From contig NC_091117.1 in NCBI RefSeq assembly GCF_040183065.1, positions 96,684,001 to 96,748,000 on the forward strand: 64,000 bases of DNA, given 5' to 3'. Made by a program: the position numbers and the translations under genes. Shown here piece by piece: positions 1 through 13,022 of this stretch. The DNA is from Periplaneta americana (Eukaryota > Arthropoda > Insecta > Blattodea > Blattidae). Below the pieces are notes generated by a model. The model saw only the letters and a list, made by a program, of their open reading frames with translations, was not told the origin of the DNA and searched no databases. How positions within the stretch are numbered: position 1 is the stretch's first letter; each line of letters opens with the position of its first letter.

Positions 1-1696
<1,696 letters not shown>

Positions 1697-2358
1697 CACA
1701 TTGTGAAACATAAAGATAATGCAAAATATAAATTATATTAGCTTTATAAGTAAATATGTATTTACATATAAATCCTTTCCCTGCTTGTATATAATACAAT
1801 TCGTAATTATAAAACATGATGGTGTAATTCATATGAATTAAGCGTATTGTCTGTTAAGAATTTTGTTGTGAACATAATATCGATTATAGTTACATTAGTT
1901 TCACATTAAGCCCTCAATTCATGCGGAGTCATCTTGTGTGGAATGAAGATTAGAGCGCACAATGGACCACTGTAAACCCAAGTGCAAGAATCAATCCCGA
2001 ATTAGGCGTCGAAAAGCTAGCAATCCAAAGTAACTATTAAGAGGTAAATCGTTATGGCGTCAGTGTGCATGTAATTACATTGTATGTAATATGTTTTCAC
2101 TATTTCAATGTAAAAGAATTTAAGTAGGCCTACCGGTAACTTAATAGATTATATATAAACTCAATGTAAACTTAAATTATACAAAAGAAACATTTACTTC
2201 ATATTTTTTTCCAGTTCACAAAATCAAATCCCACAAGATTTTGCATGTTAATGGTGCAGCGCATTATCTTAGGTTATGTCTTATTATATTTGGCTATCTA
2301 GAATGCAAACAAATTGTTCATCATTTTATATAGGCCTATGGACGCCGAACATACTCAC
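1697..2358. other. intron sequence, nothing recognised
   Basis: AT-rich sequence between the hAT tip and the alkaline phosphatase donor at 2358. No open frame, repeat family or RNA gene is evident. Two TAGGCCTA octamers occur at 2125 and 2331. Confidence 0.5.
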
Positions 2359-2550
2359 CAAATATATCGTTGCCGCGCGTCGGATATCCGTTATAAGTCA
2401 TGGTGTGTGCATGGTCAGCCGTGACCACGATCAGAGTGTCCTCCTCGCTGGTGAGGTCGGCAGCTGCTTGAATAGCTTTTGCAAATTCTACCGCTTCATC
2501 CAGCGCCAAGTGAGCTTTGGTTGCATGGTGCCCTTGGTCAATACGTCCTC
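2359..2550 (-). CDS. alkaline phosphatase exon, zinc-site GRIDQGHH and TADHAHT
   Basis: The exon is 192 bases, phase 1 to phase 1, with acceptor TTGTATAG and donor GTGAGT. It encodes [20 protein letters not shown], then [40 protein letters not shown] and [12 protein letters not shown] gives the Asp and His ligands of Zn1, and TADHAHT gives the Asp-His pair of Zn2, so this exon completes most of the two-zinc site. The last family zinc His and the C-terminal crown and GPI-signal regions are not in the window. The next exon must lie left of base 1, because 1-1696 is a hAT element and 1697-2358 shows no continuation. Seven exons give about 393 residues; family members usually have 480-560. Confidence 0.96.
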
Positions 2551-2879
2551 CTATACAAGACATTGTAACATTTCGCATTTACCTTGGTATCCTATAAACC
2601 ACACCGCAGTATTTTAATCATTCATCTACTGTAATCTTTATTTGAAATAAATCAATTTCATCACCCTAACACTCAAGTAATTCTAACATTATGCAGCGAA
2701 ATATTAATATGAGATAGGCAAAGGGCCTGAGGATTTAACGGAGACAGTATTGGTGCCAATATCGACGAAAAATAATGTCAAGAAATATAATGTAGCCTAC
2801 TATCAGCCTGATATCGCACTCGGCGAAGATTCTCCCGCTAATACTGAATCGACGTTTATATTCTAAGCTGGAAAGAGAG

Positions 2880-4020
2880 TTGAAAGAAGAGAAGGCTTTA
2901 GCAAAGAAAAAGATACGAGAGATGAAATAAATTGGACTGCTGCGAACAATCGGCGAAAGTTTACTAGAGGAAAACAAAGAAGTATATTATGTAGTATTTG
3001 TGGACCTAGAAAAGGCTTTTGGCGAAGTTGATTGGAAGAAATTGATGGAGATCTTGGCGAAAATGGGTGTGCATTAGAAAGAGAGGAGGCTGTTCAGTTT
3101 TTATATTAAACGAGTCAAAGCCAGGATAGGAGAAGAAATGTCAGGGGGAAATGAAATGTGGATAGGGGTACGACAAGGATGCCCTTTATCATATACTCTG
3201 TTCAACATCTATTTGGAGGATTTAATGAAGAACTGTTTTCAGAAACTGTGTGGTGTCGCAATAGGAGGAAGACGAATAAAGTACATACGATTTGCAGATG
3301 ATATGGCGTTGTTAACAGAAGAGATAATACTAAGGGACATCCTAGTGGAGCTAACTGACAGCTGTGAGCAGTATGGGATGAAGATAAATGTAAATAATAC
3401 GAAAAACATGGTTATTTGGGGAAGCGGGGGGGGGGAAGAAGTTAAAAAAGACGCAGTGGAACAAGTGGACAGTTTCAAATACTTCAAATAGTGTACTAGG
3501 GTAATATGAGCTGCTGCCAGAAAGTCAAAAAGAGGATAGCAATGGCCAAGGAAGCTTTTAATAGAAAAATAAGCATTTTCTGATGTTATTTGGAAAAAGA
3601 ACTAAGATGAGATTAGTGACGTGCTTTTTGTGAAGTGTGGCATAATCTGGTGCAGAAGTGAAAAGAAACGATTAGAAGAAATGTGGTTAGGCTATGGAGA
3701 AGAATAGAGCGTGTGAAATAGACAGAATAAGAAATGAATCTGTGCTAGAAAAAGTGGGTGAAGAAAGAATGATCCTCAAACTGATCAGGAAGAGAAAAAG
3801 AAATTGGGTGGATCACTGTCTGCTGAAGGACGCACTGCAAGGAATGATAAACGGGAGAAAAGTTCAGGGCAGAAAAATACATCAGATGATAGACCACATT
3901 AATATAGATCGATGGTATGCGGAGAGGAAGAAGAAGGCTGAAAAAAAGGAAGATTGAAAAAAAAAAACTGAGTTTGCAATGAAGGACCTATCCTACGACA
4001 GAGACTATGAAAGAATACAT
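2880..4020 (+). pseudogene. decayed LINE reverse transcriptase (family A, copy 1)
   Basis: Reading several frames in turn gives a non-LTR reverse transcriptase. The pieces are SKEKDTRDEI, IGLLRTIGESLLEENK, FVDLEKAFGEVDW, then GVRQGCPLSYTLFNIYLE (3168-3222), IKYIRFADDMALL with the FADD catalytic motif (3276-3315), and YGMKINVNNTKNMV. After a stop at 3489 come eroded pieces of the C-terminal region (about 3500-4000) with ACEIDRIRNES and RKRNWVDH, matching the post-RT region of arthropod endonuclease/RT LINEs. The poly-G run near 3427 and several stops show it is dead. It shares YGMKIN, EQVDSFK and the AMAKEAFN-type block with the copy at 10120-10925. Confidence 0.8.
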
Positions 4021-4652
4021 TAATTAACAATCTTATCCAAGGCTATTGTAATTACGACACTGTACTAACAGAAATTTTGACCAGATTCTTCCATCATCTA
4101 GCTAATACTAATAAGTCATATTTGGTTTTTGGTCTCAGAATATACAGTGCTTCAGATGCCAATATTAAAACAAAGACAAAGATGAATCAATTTAAAAAGT
4201 ATAGGGTAGGCCTATTTCAAAAGTCAGTTCAAAAATTAAACCGCTATACCTAAATATTTTAATATTTGAGATAGGGAAAAAAAACAAACACATCACAGTG
4301 TTGGGCAAACAACGGGGTTTACAAAACATTGGGAAGATGCCCGTACTTCTTTTGTTCAACGTACAGCATTCTGTCTGCGACACCATGCACAGCATTTTAC
4401 AGATAATATCTTGGAAAATTGGCAATTTTTTGCGAGATGACATCTTTCAGTTGCAGTACGGTTGTTGGATGTATCAGGAAAACTCGTTCTTTAAGGTAAC
4501 CCCACAAACAAAAGTCGGCCGGATTGAAATCGGGAGACCACGGGGCCCACATTGTTGGAAAATGCCTACTGATCACACGATCGCCAAATATCTAGGTAAT
4601 TGATTGTGTTGCAGTAATAAAGATGTGGGTTGGAGCGTCATCTTGCATGAAG

Positions 4653-4871
4653 AGGTTATTTAGCGTCGATGAGATTGGTGATAGCGAGATCGTATTTGGC
4701 GAGATAAACCTGAGGATTCGCCATAGATTACTTGCATTCACCTTACGGTTGGGGAAAACCTCGGAAAAAATCCAACCAGGTAATCAGCCCAAGCGGGGAT
4801 CGAACCCGCGCCCGAGCGTAACTTCAGACCGGCAGGCTAGCGCCTTACCGACTGAGCCACGCCGGTGGCTG
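4653..4871 (-). repeat. tRNA-derived SINE, family 1
   Basis: On the minus strand the repeat begins with the tRNA-like head GCCACCGGCGTGGCTCAGTC. TGGCTCAGTCGG is a good polymerase III A box and GGTTCGATCCC a good B box. A body follows containing TACCTGGTTGGATTTTTTCC and GGCGAATCCTCAGG, ending in TCGACGCTAAATAACCTC. Related copies lie at 12808-13022 and 61396-61659. Unlike those, this one stops before the shared 3' tail. Confidence 0.8.
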
Positions 4872-5718
4872 CGTGGATTATCCTCTACCTACATCCGACC
4901 CTGGATTATATATACCCAGATTGCTCGGCGTTATAGGGTTCGACGGTAACAACTTTTGTCAGGTTTATTATGCTGCCGTCTAGTTGCTACATAAGGAGTC
5001 ACGTCATAACTCCCATTTGAATTGCATTAGCGACTGTACTGCCATCTCGTGTTCGTTTACGGCGGACGGGTGGCGATCCTGGCGGTTGTTCTCTTCAAAG
5101 TGCAACCGATTTTAACATAGGAATGAGCAATCTACAGTATATGTGATCTGGGATCCGACGTACCTTTCCGGCGAGCAGTTAGACGACTCTCCCGTTCCGA
5201 AGCAGCGGCCGCGCTCAATAAGCGCCGTTTGTGCAGGCCTGTTCTATACGAAACCACTAACAACGCCATTTCCGCAGGGATAAAATAAACAAGATTGTAA
5301 ATAAAACAGAAAGTAGCTGGTCTGTTTAACTGTGTTGCTACTTTTGATACGATTGTATGGATTTGATACAATTTTAAATGGTCTGTACACTGGTACGTAC
5401 AGTTCATTTTTTGATACAATTTGACATAATATGGTACAATCTGCACTAATTTTACAATATAAAAACTGGAATTTTACAAATTTTTATGAGTTGTCAATGT
5501 TACATTACCAGTAGAAACAGCCTGATTATTGTAATCGATCAACAATGATATTTAGTCAGTTTGAAATTAATAGGATGATTAGGGATATAAATCAATTCTT
5601 TTGAAACAAAATTTTCCTTTTATTTCAATTCTCTCCTTCAGTGTTATCCACAAAATAGTTTTCTATTTTTGACGCGATTGTATAATTACTCAGACTGACC
5701 ATGGGACAACAGTGAGTG

Positions 5719-6107
5719 CAGTAAAATCTCGTTAATCCGTACCCAATAATCGGGACTTCGCTTAATGAGGACAGCCAACAAAATAGCTTGCCTAAAAATT
5801 GGGGAATGTGATGTTTTAAAAGTGGCTGTAAGTCAACAATCGTAGGCTATTGGTCACATATCTCCGTACGAGTATTTTAAACCAATTTCTGCAACAAGCA
5901 TTTCAAATGATGCAGAGGTAGGTTCGTCGGGCACATCATAATAATTATCGCATATATATTATATTGTGCTACTTTAAATGTTATGTACATTAGGTATATA
6001 ATTAGTTTCAATTCATTTTCTACTGTTCTTTTAAGAATTTCAGTTAAGCCGGACTTTTGTTAATTCGGACAATTTATCATTCAATTAGTACAGATTAACG
6101 AGTTACT
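5719..6107. mobile_element. possible pogo/Tigger-like MITE
   Basis: The left end CAGTAAAATCTCGTTAATCC reads back on the right as AGTAACTCGTTAATCTG, with further inner similarity (CGGGACTTCGCTTAATGAGG against GTCCGGCTTAACTG). Ends of this kind resemble pogo/Tigger elements, but the repeat is imperfect, there is no transposase and the TA duplication is not clear. Confidence 0.45.
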
Positions 6108-6141
6108 ACCACCACCACCACCAACACCAACACTACTACTG

Positions 6142-6142
<1 letters not shown>

Positions 6143-6206
<64 letters not shown>
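6143..6206. repeat. (ATT)n microsatellite
   Basis: About 21 near-perfect ATT units, next to a short CAC/ACC-rich tract at 6106-6140. Confidence 0.95.
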
Positions 6207-6820
6207 GTTTACTGCCAGAAAAATACAATGCAAAGAAATTATAGTAAATTAACAAAATTCCAGCACTCTACTGAAAAAGAGTGTTCTCGTGCTCAGGAGA
6301 GGATTCTATGTTGTAGGCTATATGTTAAAAAATGAAAGTCGTATTGCTGTAGATGTAGTAAAGGGACAACAACACATTTTATGTTAGTTTTCTGTTTTGT
6401 ATTAGTGTCTTTTCTCAGAATTTTTAATTTTGTGGGGGGAGGGGGTGCAATTTACTGGTAGATTTGGTCCATTAATTAAACAAAAAAAGTATAATTTGGT
6501 ACAATTTGGAACACTTTCTGTGAAATTTGGTACATTTTATTTTTGGTCAGTGGCAACACTGGTGTTGTAGACTAGAGAACGAAAATGGTGACGTCTAACG
6601 TTAACAGAGAAGAAGTGAGGTATATGAATGTAGTGCCTATATTGGAAATATTTCACTCCTGATCACACATCGTATGATTTTTTATCTCTAAGGAAATTTA
6701 AGGGGCAAAGCATGTAACAACAATTTCTCACACTTCACAAAAATTCAAAGCAAGTGCAAATTGTCTGCTCTTCCAGCCGCATTATCGTTATCATTCGTCT
6801 ATAATTATCATTATCATCAT

Positions 6821-6841
6821 CATTATTATTATTATTATTAC

Positions 6842-6873
<32 letters not shown>
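6821..6873. repeat. (ATT)n microsatellite
   Basis: ATT units with one CTA interruption, 49 bases from the alkaline phosphatase donor at 6921. Confidence 0.95.
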
Positions 6874-6874
<1 letters not shown>

Positions 6875-6921
6875 GGTAAACATTACTATATACCTTCAGC
6901 CAGAAGAAGACCATTGCTTAC

Positions 6922-7056
6922 CTTCGACGAAAAGAAAGAAACCATTTGGGTCCTTGCTGAGGGTTTGGACAGCTGCTCTTGTCATCTCCTCGAGCGTGGG
7001 GTCAGCCTCTAGGTCGGCCAGCAAGTGATACTCCATGTGATCCCTGTCAAACAGGC
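6922..7056 (-). CDS. alkaline phosphatase exon, LFDRDHMEY to LFVE
   Basis: This is a short 135-base exon, phase 1 to phase 1, with acceptor CTTCGAG and donor GTAAGC. It encodes LFDRDHMEYHLLADLEADPT, then LEEMTRAAVQTLSKDPNGFF and LFVE, with a split Gly at each end. LF....M.Y and the P(T/S)LEEMT helix are typical family signatures. The Glu of LFVEG corresponds to the Mg-binding Glu of the family, so this exon ends one residue after a metal ligand. It is joined through Gly to GRIDQGHH in the next exon. The intron before it (8726-7057, 1.67 kb) is the shortest complete intron here and is largely filled by the purine-rich minisatellite. Confidence 0.94.
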
Positions 7057-7699
7057 CTCGAAGAGGACGCAAGGTCGTAAATCAATTTCAAAGTACATCT
7101 AGAAGCTCTAGATTACCTACTGAAAGCGACGTTAAGTTAAATTAAATACATGACAATCACACAACCAGAAAATAACTCAAGGAAACAAATCTAAGTACAG
7201 CCCTACTGAAAAATATCCGCTACTGTAATTTAAAAGTTTAAACTCTTAAAAGGAAAATTGATGTAGAGTGTAATGTACAGTGGTGCAGTACTATTATTGA
7301 ACGCATAAAGACGAATAAAACTAAAGAAAGTAAAATTCAATAACATAACTTTTAAGTGTGCCGTTCAATATTGCGATGAGATGCGCATATTTTAACAAAA
7401 TCATAATTAAATAAAAATGTTTCGCTTTTCCTTAATCAGTAGGCCTACTTCAAAATATGAAGATATATGGCAACTACACCCAAAGCCAGATATTTAAGAA
7501 ACTTAAGATTTAAGAACAGACTGATTTAGTTTCGTACGGGAAACATCCCTACGCATCTGATATGACAATTTTATTATAATCCTGTTAATTCCTGTATGGA
7601 GAGGACACTTGGCACGCTCTAGTAACGATCTACATCACTTCAAGTACCTATAGAATATACTGTAATTTAGTAACGAAACGGGTTACGTAACTCTGAACA

Positions 7700-8635
7700 A
7701 GTGTGAGGAAAAGAACAACGAGAAGAAAGAGGACTCGGAAGTAAAGAATCGAAGAAGATAAACTGATGGAGAGGGATGAACATTAGGGGAAGAAAATGAA
7801 AGAACAAGGTGAGGAGCTAATAAAGGAACATGAAGAGATTAGAAAAGAAGAGGAGATAATATAGCATCAGGTAAAGGAGTATGAGGAAGAGGAGATGAAA
7901 CAATGTGAATAAAATAAATAATTATGAGGAGGAAAGAGAACATGCAGAGAAGGAGATAAGAGAACATGAGAGTAGGAAACGAAAGATCGTGATGAAGAAG
8001 AGAAGAGAGAACATGAGAGTACGAGAAGAAAGAGAGTGATGAAGAAGAGAAGAGAGAGCATGAGAAAGAGAGCATAAGAGGAGATGAAAAACGTGATGAA
8101 GAAGAGAACAGACAACATGAAGAAGAGAGGATATGAGAGGAGACGAAAAAACGTGATGAAGAAGAGAAGAGAGAACGTGATGAAGAAGAGAAAAGAGAAC
8201 ATGAGGAAGAGATTAGGGAATATGAGAGGAAACGAAAGAACGTGATGAAGAAGAGAAGGGAGAACATGAGGCGGAAGAGATAAGAGAATATGAGAGGAGA
8301 CGAAAAAACGCGATGAAGAAGAGAAGGGAGAACATGAGGAAGAAGGGATTAGAGGATATGAGAGGAGACGAAAGAACGTGACGAAGAAGAGAAGGGAGAA
8401 CATGAAGAGAAAGAGATAAGAGAATATAAAAGGAAATGAAAGAACGTGATGAAGAAGAGAAATGAGAACATGAGGAAGAGATTAGAGAATATGAGAGGAG
8501 ACGAAAGAACGTGATGAAGAAAGACGAGAGAAAGTGATAAGATAAGAGAAAATGATGAGAAAAATGAGAAGAGAGAATATGATGAGAAGCGGAGGTAACA
8601 TGAGGAAGAAATGACAGAGTGTGAGCAGGAGGGGG
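7700..8635 (+). repeat. purine-rich minisatellite in an alkaline phosphatase intron
   Basis: The plus strand is almost pure purine and built from degenerate repeats of about 60-66 bases. The recurring blocks are AACGTGATGAAGAAGAGAAG, GAGAACATGAGGAAGAG and ATATGAGAGGAGACGAAA. Plus-strand frames read as EEEKREHEEEIREYERRRK-like charged repeats but are broken by stops and length changes, so no protein is called. Minus-strand frames are Phe/Ser-rich shadows. The tract fills most of the 1.67-kb intron between two exons. Confidence 0.85.
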
Positions 8636-8726
8636 GGACGGTAAATCATGAGGACTCGGATTATAATTAGGAAGATAATTTGCTTTTGATGTAAAAATTG
8701 TTCATTATTTATAAATTATCACTCAC

Positions 8727-8928
8727 CAAGTACGAATTCGGTGTTGGCGTAATCTATACCGAGTAATTGCTCCTTATTCCATACGTATTCGTACTTGGCA
8801 TTCCGCTCCTCCTTGTCGAGTTTCCAGGCGCTAATCAGATCAGCGTTGTCCTCTCGGCTGCCTGAAGTTCCTTCTTCGTCGGTGAAGTTCCGTGGACGAA
8901 ATTCCTTGCGACCTCCTCCGAGTATCAC
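8727..8928 (-). CDS. alkaline phosphatase exon, VILGGGRKEF block
   Basis: The exon is 202 bases, entering in phase 0 after ATTCCCAG and leaving in phase 1 before GTGAGT. It encodes VILGGGRKEFRPRNFTDEEG, then TSGSREDNADLISAWKLDKE and ends ANTEFVLG with the last Gly split over the intron. VILGGGR is a family-wide motif between the nucleophile domain and the second metal site. The acidic, variable middle (DEEG..SREDN) matches a surface loop whose sequence differs among insect enzymes. The Tc1/mariner relic at 9059-9993 begins only 130 bases upstream of the acceptor. The frame is clean and the junctions on both sides are in phase. Confidence 0.95.
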
Positions 8929-9058
8929 CTGGGAATTGAAGTTCCGATATAGGCTACAATGCATTATGGGGAAGGTGTCATACATTGATGCACCGGTTAT
9001 ATGATTCAATTTTCTGGGATTCACTTGTCGGTGCAACATTATTAAGATTAAGATTATA

Positions 9059-9993
9059 CAGAGCTATTATTATCATAGGTCCCGGAAAAGAGAGGCCGGC
9101 CGGCCACGCCTTGCGTGGTTTCCGCCGCGCGCTAGCCGTTTCTCCCGCGCAATCGACCTCCAGTAGCCATATGGCATTCAGTGTGCTTAGAAGTCGTGTA
9201 ATGAAACTCTCGATTATTCAAATGTACAACGTTAATGCATAAAGTTTAGTGATTACTCTGTATTTAGGTAATGCCTATCAACAAATTCTCACTGTGTGAA
9301 TGTGTGTATATGTACAATACATACATAAAAGGCAGAAGGTCGTGTGCGAAAATTAGACGAAAATTTCGAATAAAGTTTCCAAACAGACCTGTGCCTTCTG
9401 CCAAAACAAATAGACGACTTACTAAAAGATTTAAAGAAACAGGCTCAGTGAAGAATCGAAAATCAAGCAGAAAACGCAGTGTTCTTACGCGGAACGATTG
9501 TCAGTTTATTTCCAATAAGATTCCGCCACTGCTCATACAGATGCCATGTCAATGAGGGAATTGAGGTGTATTTTCGGTACGAGACTAATCAGTAATAATT
9601 TGTGGCCTCTACGAAGCCCAGATATAACACCCTGTGACTTTTATTTATAGGAACACTAAAAAGGTAGGGTTTGTAGGAAAAATTCTCATTCTATACATAA
9701 ACTGAAAGACTATAGACCTACGAGAAGAAATCCAAGCTATCAATGACGTGGAACTTCACAATGTTGTTCATTCATTCATCAGAAGATGTCAGTTGTGTGT
9801 GGCGACAAATGGGGCCATTTTCAGCAACGACTGTGAGCATGATAAGTCCAAATTATCGAACATTTATTGTTAGTACTGTTATATATTGGAGAAGCGCCGG
9901 AGAAATGGTTATGCGCTCGGCGGAAACCACGCAGGACGCGGCTGGCCAGCCGGCCACTCTTTTCTGGGACGTATGATAATCGTAATAGCTCTG
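9059..9993 (+). mobile_element. Tc1/mariner-superfamily element, internally deleted
   Basis: The element is flanked by TA on both sides (9057-9058 and 9994-9995). Terminal inverted repeats start CAGAGCTATTA and continue for about 90 bases through GGCCGGC, TGCGTGGTTTCCGCCG and a CGGCGC/CTCC block near 9150 and 9895. The interior keeps two transposase remnants: a helix-turn-helix piece at 9335-9555 (KFPNRPVPSAKTNRRLTKRF, TGSVKNRKSSRKRSV) and a C-terminal piece at 9630-9830 (AINDVELHNVVHSFIRRC in a shifted frame). The middle DDE part is missing. It inserted 130 bases from an exon acceptor. Confidence 0.8.
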
Positions 9994-10119
9994 TATTTAG
10001 TTATTTCTACAAAAACAATTCCATATTATTGAAGGGATATTTCATTTTGATTTATACATTAATATTTTATTGTTTTTCTCGTAAATGTTCGAAATATGAA
10101 ACATTTCTATTTAAATAAG

Positions 10120-10925
10120 ATAATGGGTGAAATGATTGTAGGAGGAAGAAAAATAAAGTGCGTACGATTTTCTGATGTTATGGCGTTGTTAGCAGAAGAG
10201 GAGATGATACTAAGGGATATGCTACTGGAGCTAAATGACAACTGTGAGCAGTATGGGATGAAGATAAATGCAAACAAGAGGAAGACCATGGTCATAAGAA
10301 GAAAAGTAAAGAAGGTAAACTTGCGAATTCTAAATGAGGCAGTAGAGCAAGTGGACAGCTTCAAATGCTTGGGGTGTACTATAAGCAGTAACATGAGCTG
10401 CTGCCAGGAATTCAAAAAGAGGATAACAATGGCAAAGGAAGCTTTTAATAGAAAAAGGAGCATCTTCTGCGGACCTCTGGAAAAAGAAGACTAGTGAAGT
10501 GCTTTATGTGAAGAATGGCATTATATGGAGCAGAAACATAGCCATTACGACGAAATGAAGAGAAACGACTAGAAGCATTTGAAATGTAGATATGGAGAAG
10601 GATGGAGCATGTGAAGTGGACAGACAGAATGAGAAACGACGTTGTGTTGGAAAGAGTGGGTGAAGAAAGAGCGATGTTGAAACTGATCAGGAAGGGAAAA
10701 AGGAATTGGCTGGGTCACTGGTTAAGAAGAAAGTGCCTTCTGGATAAACTGGGAAGGAATGGTGAACGGTAGAAGATTTCGGGGCAGAAGAAGATATCAG
10801 ATGATAGACGAATTAAGATATATGGATCATATGAGGAGACAAAGAGGAAGGCAGAAAATATGAGACTGGAGAATGTTGGGTTTGCAGTGAAAGATCTTCC
10901 CTTGGGCAGAACTCTCTGAATGAAT
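10120..10925 (+). pseudogene. decayed LINE reverse transcriptase (family A, copy 2)
   Basis: A 5'-truncated copy of the same LINE as 2880-4020. It begins GEMIVGGRKIKCVRFSDVMA, where FADD has become FSDV, so the polymerase site is lost. It continues with EQYGMKINANKRKTMVI, EQVDSFKCLGCTISSNM and TMAKEAFNRKRSIF. A stop falls at 10492. The rest, to about 10925, is frame-shifted C-terminal sequence ending in a form parallel to AMKDLSYDRDYERIH of copy 1. Confidence 0.8.
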
Positions 10926-12150
10926 ACTACCTATTCTACATTCTATATTAAACTATTGCTTTCACCATAATTCTGTGAGTTAATTCCCATGTTTTACGTG
11001 TAACTTAAAGTTTATATACAACTAATAATTTATTTGAATTTATAACAGCGATTTTGTTGAATAAAAGTGTAATTCAGAGACCATAATATTATTTATTTTC
11101 TAGTCAGAAAAAAAGTATTAACTTATAAAAAAAATAGTTTCAACTCTTTATTGGATATAGGCCTATATGTGGGTTGGAACTTTAATAGTGACAACACTGC
11201 TGTGGAGGTGAAACGAGATGTAATTAATTATTGTCACTTCTACCATATGTTAGTTAATGACTAATCAACCTTTCCTTTCCGACTCAAAGCACGTGCGCTA
11301 TGGCAAGAAGAAGATAGACTAGTCTTGTGTGTGCTACCGATTTAAACTGTTGTGAGAGTTTTAGTTGGAGAGCAGAATAACTCGCCCGCATTTACGTCAC
11401 TCGTATGGGCCCACTGTGTTACTTAAAAATGTTGAATTGCTCGAAAAAGAACCGAAAAATTTCGTCTGTAGTCTTCTCACTTCGTGTGAACATATGAACC
11501 GCGAACTTATTGGAAAGGGTGATAACTACTGAAGCACCTTACCTCAACATGGAGGTGGGCGGAGTCCCTGATATAGAAGGAAGAAGAACCGATAAATAGG
11601 ATATACGCAGGAGCACGAGCGCAACAAAAGAAACGAGAGTGGGAAAGGAAAGGCACGTACGAGATTCAATAGCTTAAATGAACCTATAAAAATAACAATT
11701 TGGGATCCGAGGATTGAGAAGAGAGGGCAGGGAAGACCCGAACATCGCAGATCAGACGTCTTCAAAAAGATGGTGGGAGAACAATGGTCACGTATCGCAA
11801 ACAAAGAAAGTCTATAAGGAACAAATTTGAAGATGTGCTAAATTTGACGTGAAGCATTTGTGTAAACATGAAGTACCACTGGAAAAAGTGCTAAAAACCT
11901 TAAAGCTTGAAAATATTAATAAATCGAAGCTTTGCTCAGTACTACAATTATCATTGACAATCAAAATCGTATTTCACTCTGCAAAGACAGAAAATCGTAC
12001 TTGGGCAAAGCTCGCAAACTAAATGTTCTGAATTGCATTCGCAAATGTAGGGGAGGTTTACCCTGCAGAGACTTTTGAATTTCAATATTATTTCACAGTA
12101 ACATCATGAGGTCATCATCATCTCTGGATAAAACAAAAACTTTCTTATTG
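10926..12150. other. intron sequence, otherwise nothing recognised
   Basis: Part of the 23.6-kb intron. Apart from the small LINE-like fragment at 11690-11818, no gene, RNA or repeat family was recognised. Confidence 0.4.
11690..11818 (+). pseudogene. possible LINE C-terminal fragment
   Basis: One frame reads TIWDPRIEKRGQGRPEHRRS, DVFKKMVGEQWSRIANKESL then stop. The K-R-G-x-G-R-P ... W..IA pattern is the usual tail of LINE polyproteins. It is short and resembles none of the other copies here closely. Confidence 0.4.
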
Positions 12151-12159
12151 TTCTTGTTC

Positions 12160-12505
12160 TTTTACTTGTTATTTAATGACTATCAACTACGAGGTTAAAA
12201 AATTTCGAGGGATAAATTGTTCCGAGGCCAGACATCGAACCCGGGACCTTTGGTTAAACGTACCAATGCTCTACCAACTGAGCTACCCGGGAACTCTACC
12301 AGACACTCAATGTTGGTTGCTTGACTGTTGTCAGCCCACTTTGAGGTGTGTGGATATAGAGGGAAAAATTGGATCGGTGTCTGGTAGAGTTCCCGGGTAG
12401 CTCAGTTGATAAAGCGTTGGTACGTTTAACCAAAGGTCCCGGGTTAGATGCCCAGACCCGGAACAATTTTTCCCTCGAAATTATTCAAATCAACTTTACA
12501 GGGAG
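12160..12505. repeat. head-to-head tRNA-like repeats (SINE family 4)
   Basis: Two tRNA-like heads face away from each other. The minus copy (about 12300 down to 12227) reads GGGTAGCTCAGTTGGTAGAG with B box GGTTCGATGTC. The plus copy starts at about 12387 with GGTAGCTCAGTTGATAAAGC and a damaged B box GGTTAGATGCC. About 85 bases separate them, and the arms GAGTTCCCGGGTAGCTCAGT are inverted. The minus copy ends on the left in a TTATTTAATGACTATCAACT tail like that of the other SINEs. The anticodon loop lacks the expected T before the anticodon and one acceptor pair is lost, so these are SINE or pseudo-tRNA units rather than tRNA genes. Confidence 0.7.
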
Positions 12506-12589
12506 TTATACCTGAAAGCTTGATTTGCATAATACACGTCACTGTTCGTTAATAGAAAACCACAATTTAAGTCACACTGAGTTAGTGTG

Positions 12590-12790
12590 CACTCAATGTT
12601 GATTGCTTGACGGTTGTCAGCCCACTTTGAGGTCTGTGGATATAGAGGGAAAAATTGGATCGGTGTCTGGTAGAGTTCCCGGGTAGCTCAGTTTGTAGAG
12701 CGTTGGTACGTTTAACCAAAGATCCCGCGTTCATGCCCGGTCCCGGAACAACTTTTCCCTCGAAATTATTCAAATCAACTTTACAGGGAG
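12590..12790 (+). repeat. second copy of the 12304-12505 unit (direct repeat)
   Basis: The block from CACTCAATGTTG to CTTTACAGGGAG occurs twice in the same direction, at 12304-12505 and 12590-12790, offset 286 bases, with few differences. Each carries a tRNA-like head; here the B box has decayed to CGTTCATGCCC. This is a local duplication or two independent inserts of a dimeric SINE. Confidence 0.75.
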
Positions 12791-12807
12791 CTTGGTTTTG
12801 CAACTAC

Positions 12808-13022
12808 GAGGTTATTCAGCGTCGATGGGATTGGTGATAGCGAGATAATATTTGGCGAGATGAGGCCAAGGATTCGCCATAGATTATCAGACATTTTCCT
12901 TACGGTTGGGCAAAATCTCGGAAAAAAAAGCCCAATTAGTTAATCAGCCCAAGCGGGAATCGAACCCGCGTCCGACCACAACTCCGGGTCAGCAGGCAAG
13001 CGTCTTAGCTATGCCGGTGGCT
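12808..13022 (-). repeat. tRNA-derived SINE, family 1
   Basis: Minus-strand copy of the repeat at 4653-4871. It retains GGTTCGATTCCCGCTTGGG and the body with GGCGAATCCTTGGCC, ending at AATAACCTCGTAGTTG, the start of the shared tail. The A box is eroded (CATAGCTAAGACG). Confidence 0.78.

Noticed and set aside
5331..6561. A possible hAT element bounded by CTGTGTTGCTAC and CAGTGGCAACACTG
   Set aside because: The ends are only loosely similar and the flanking 8-base sequences (ctgtttaa-like and gtgttgta) do not match.
7839..8403. Minus-strand Phe/Ser-rich frames
   Set aside because: Shadows of the purine-rich minisatellite, with repeat periodicity and no family motif.
12227..12760. Real tRNA genes
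   Set aside because: A and B boxes are visible, but the anticodon loops lack the expected T before the anticodon, B boxes are damaged and acceptor pairing is incomplete. They sit in repeated SINE-like units.
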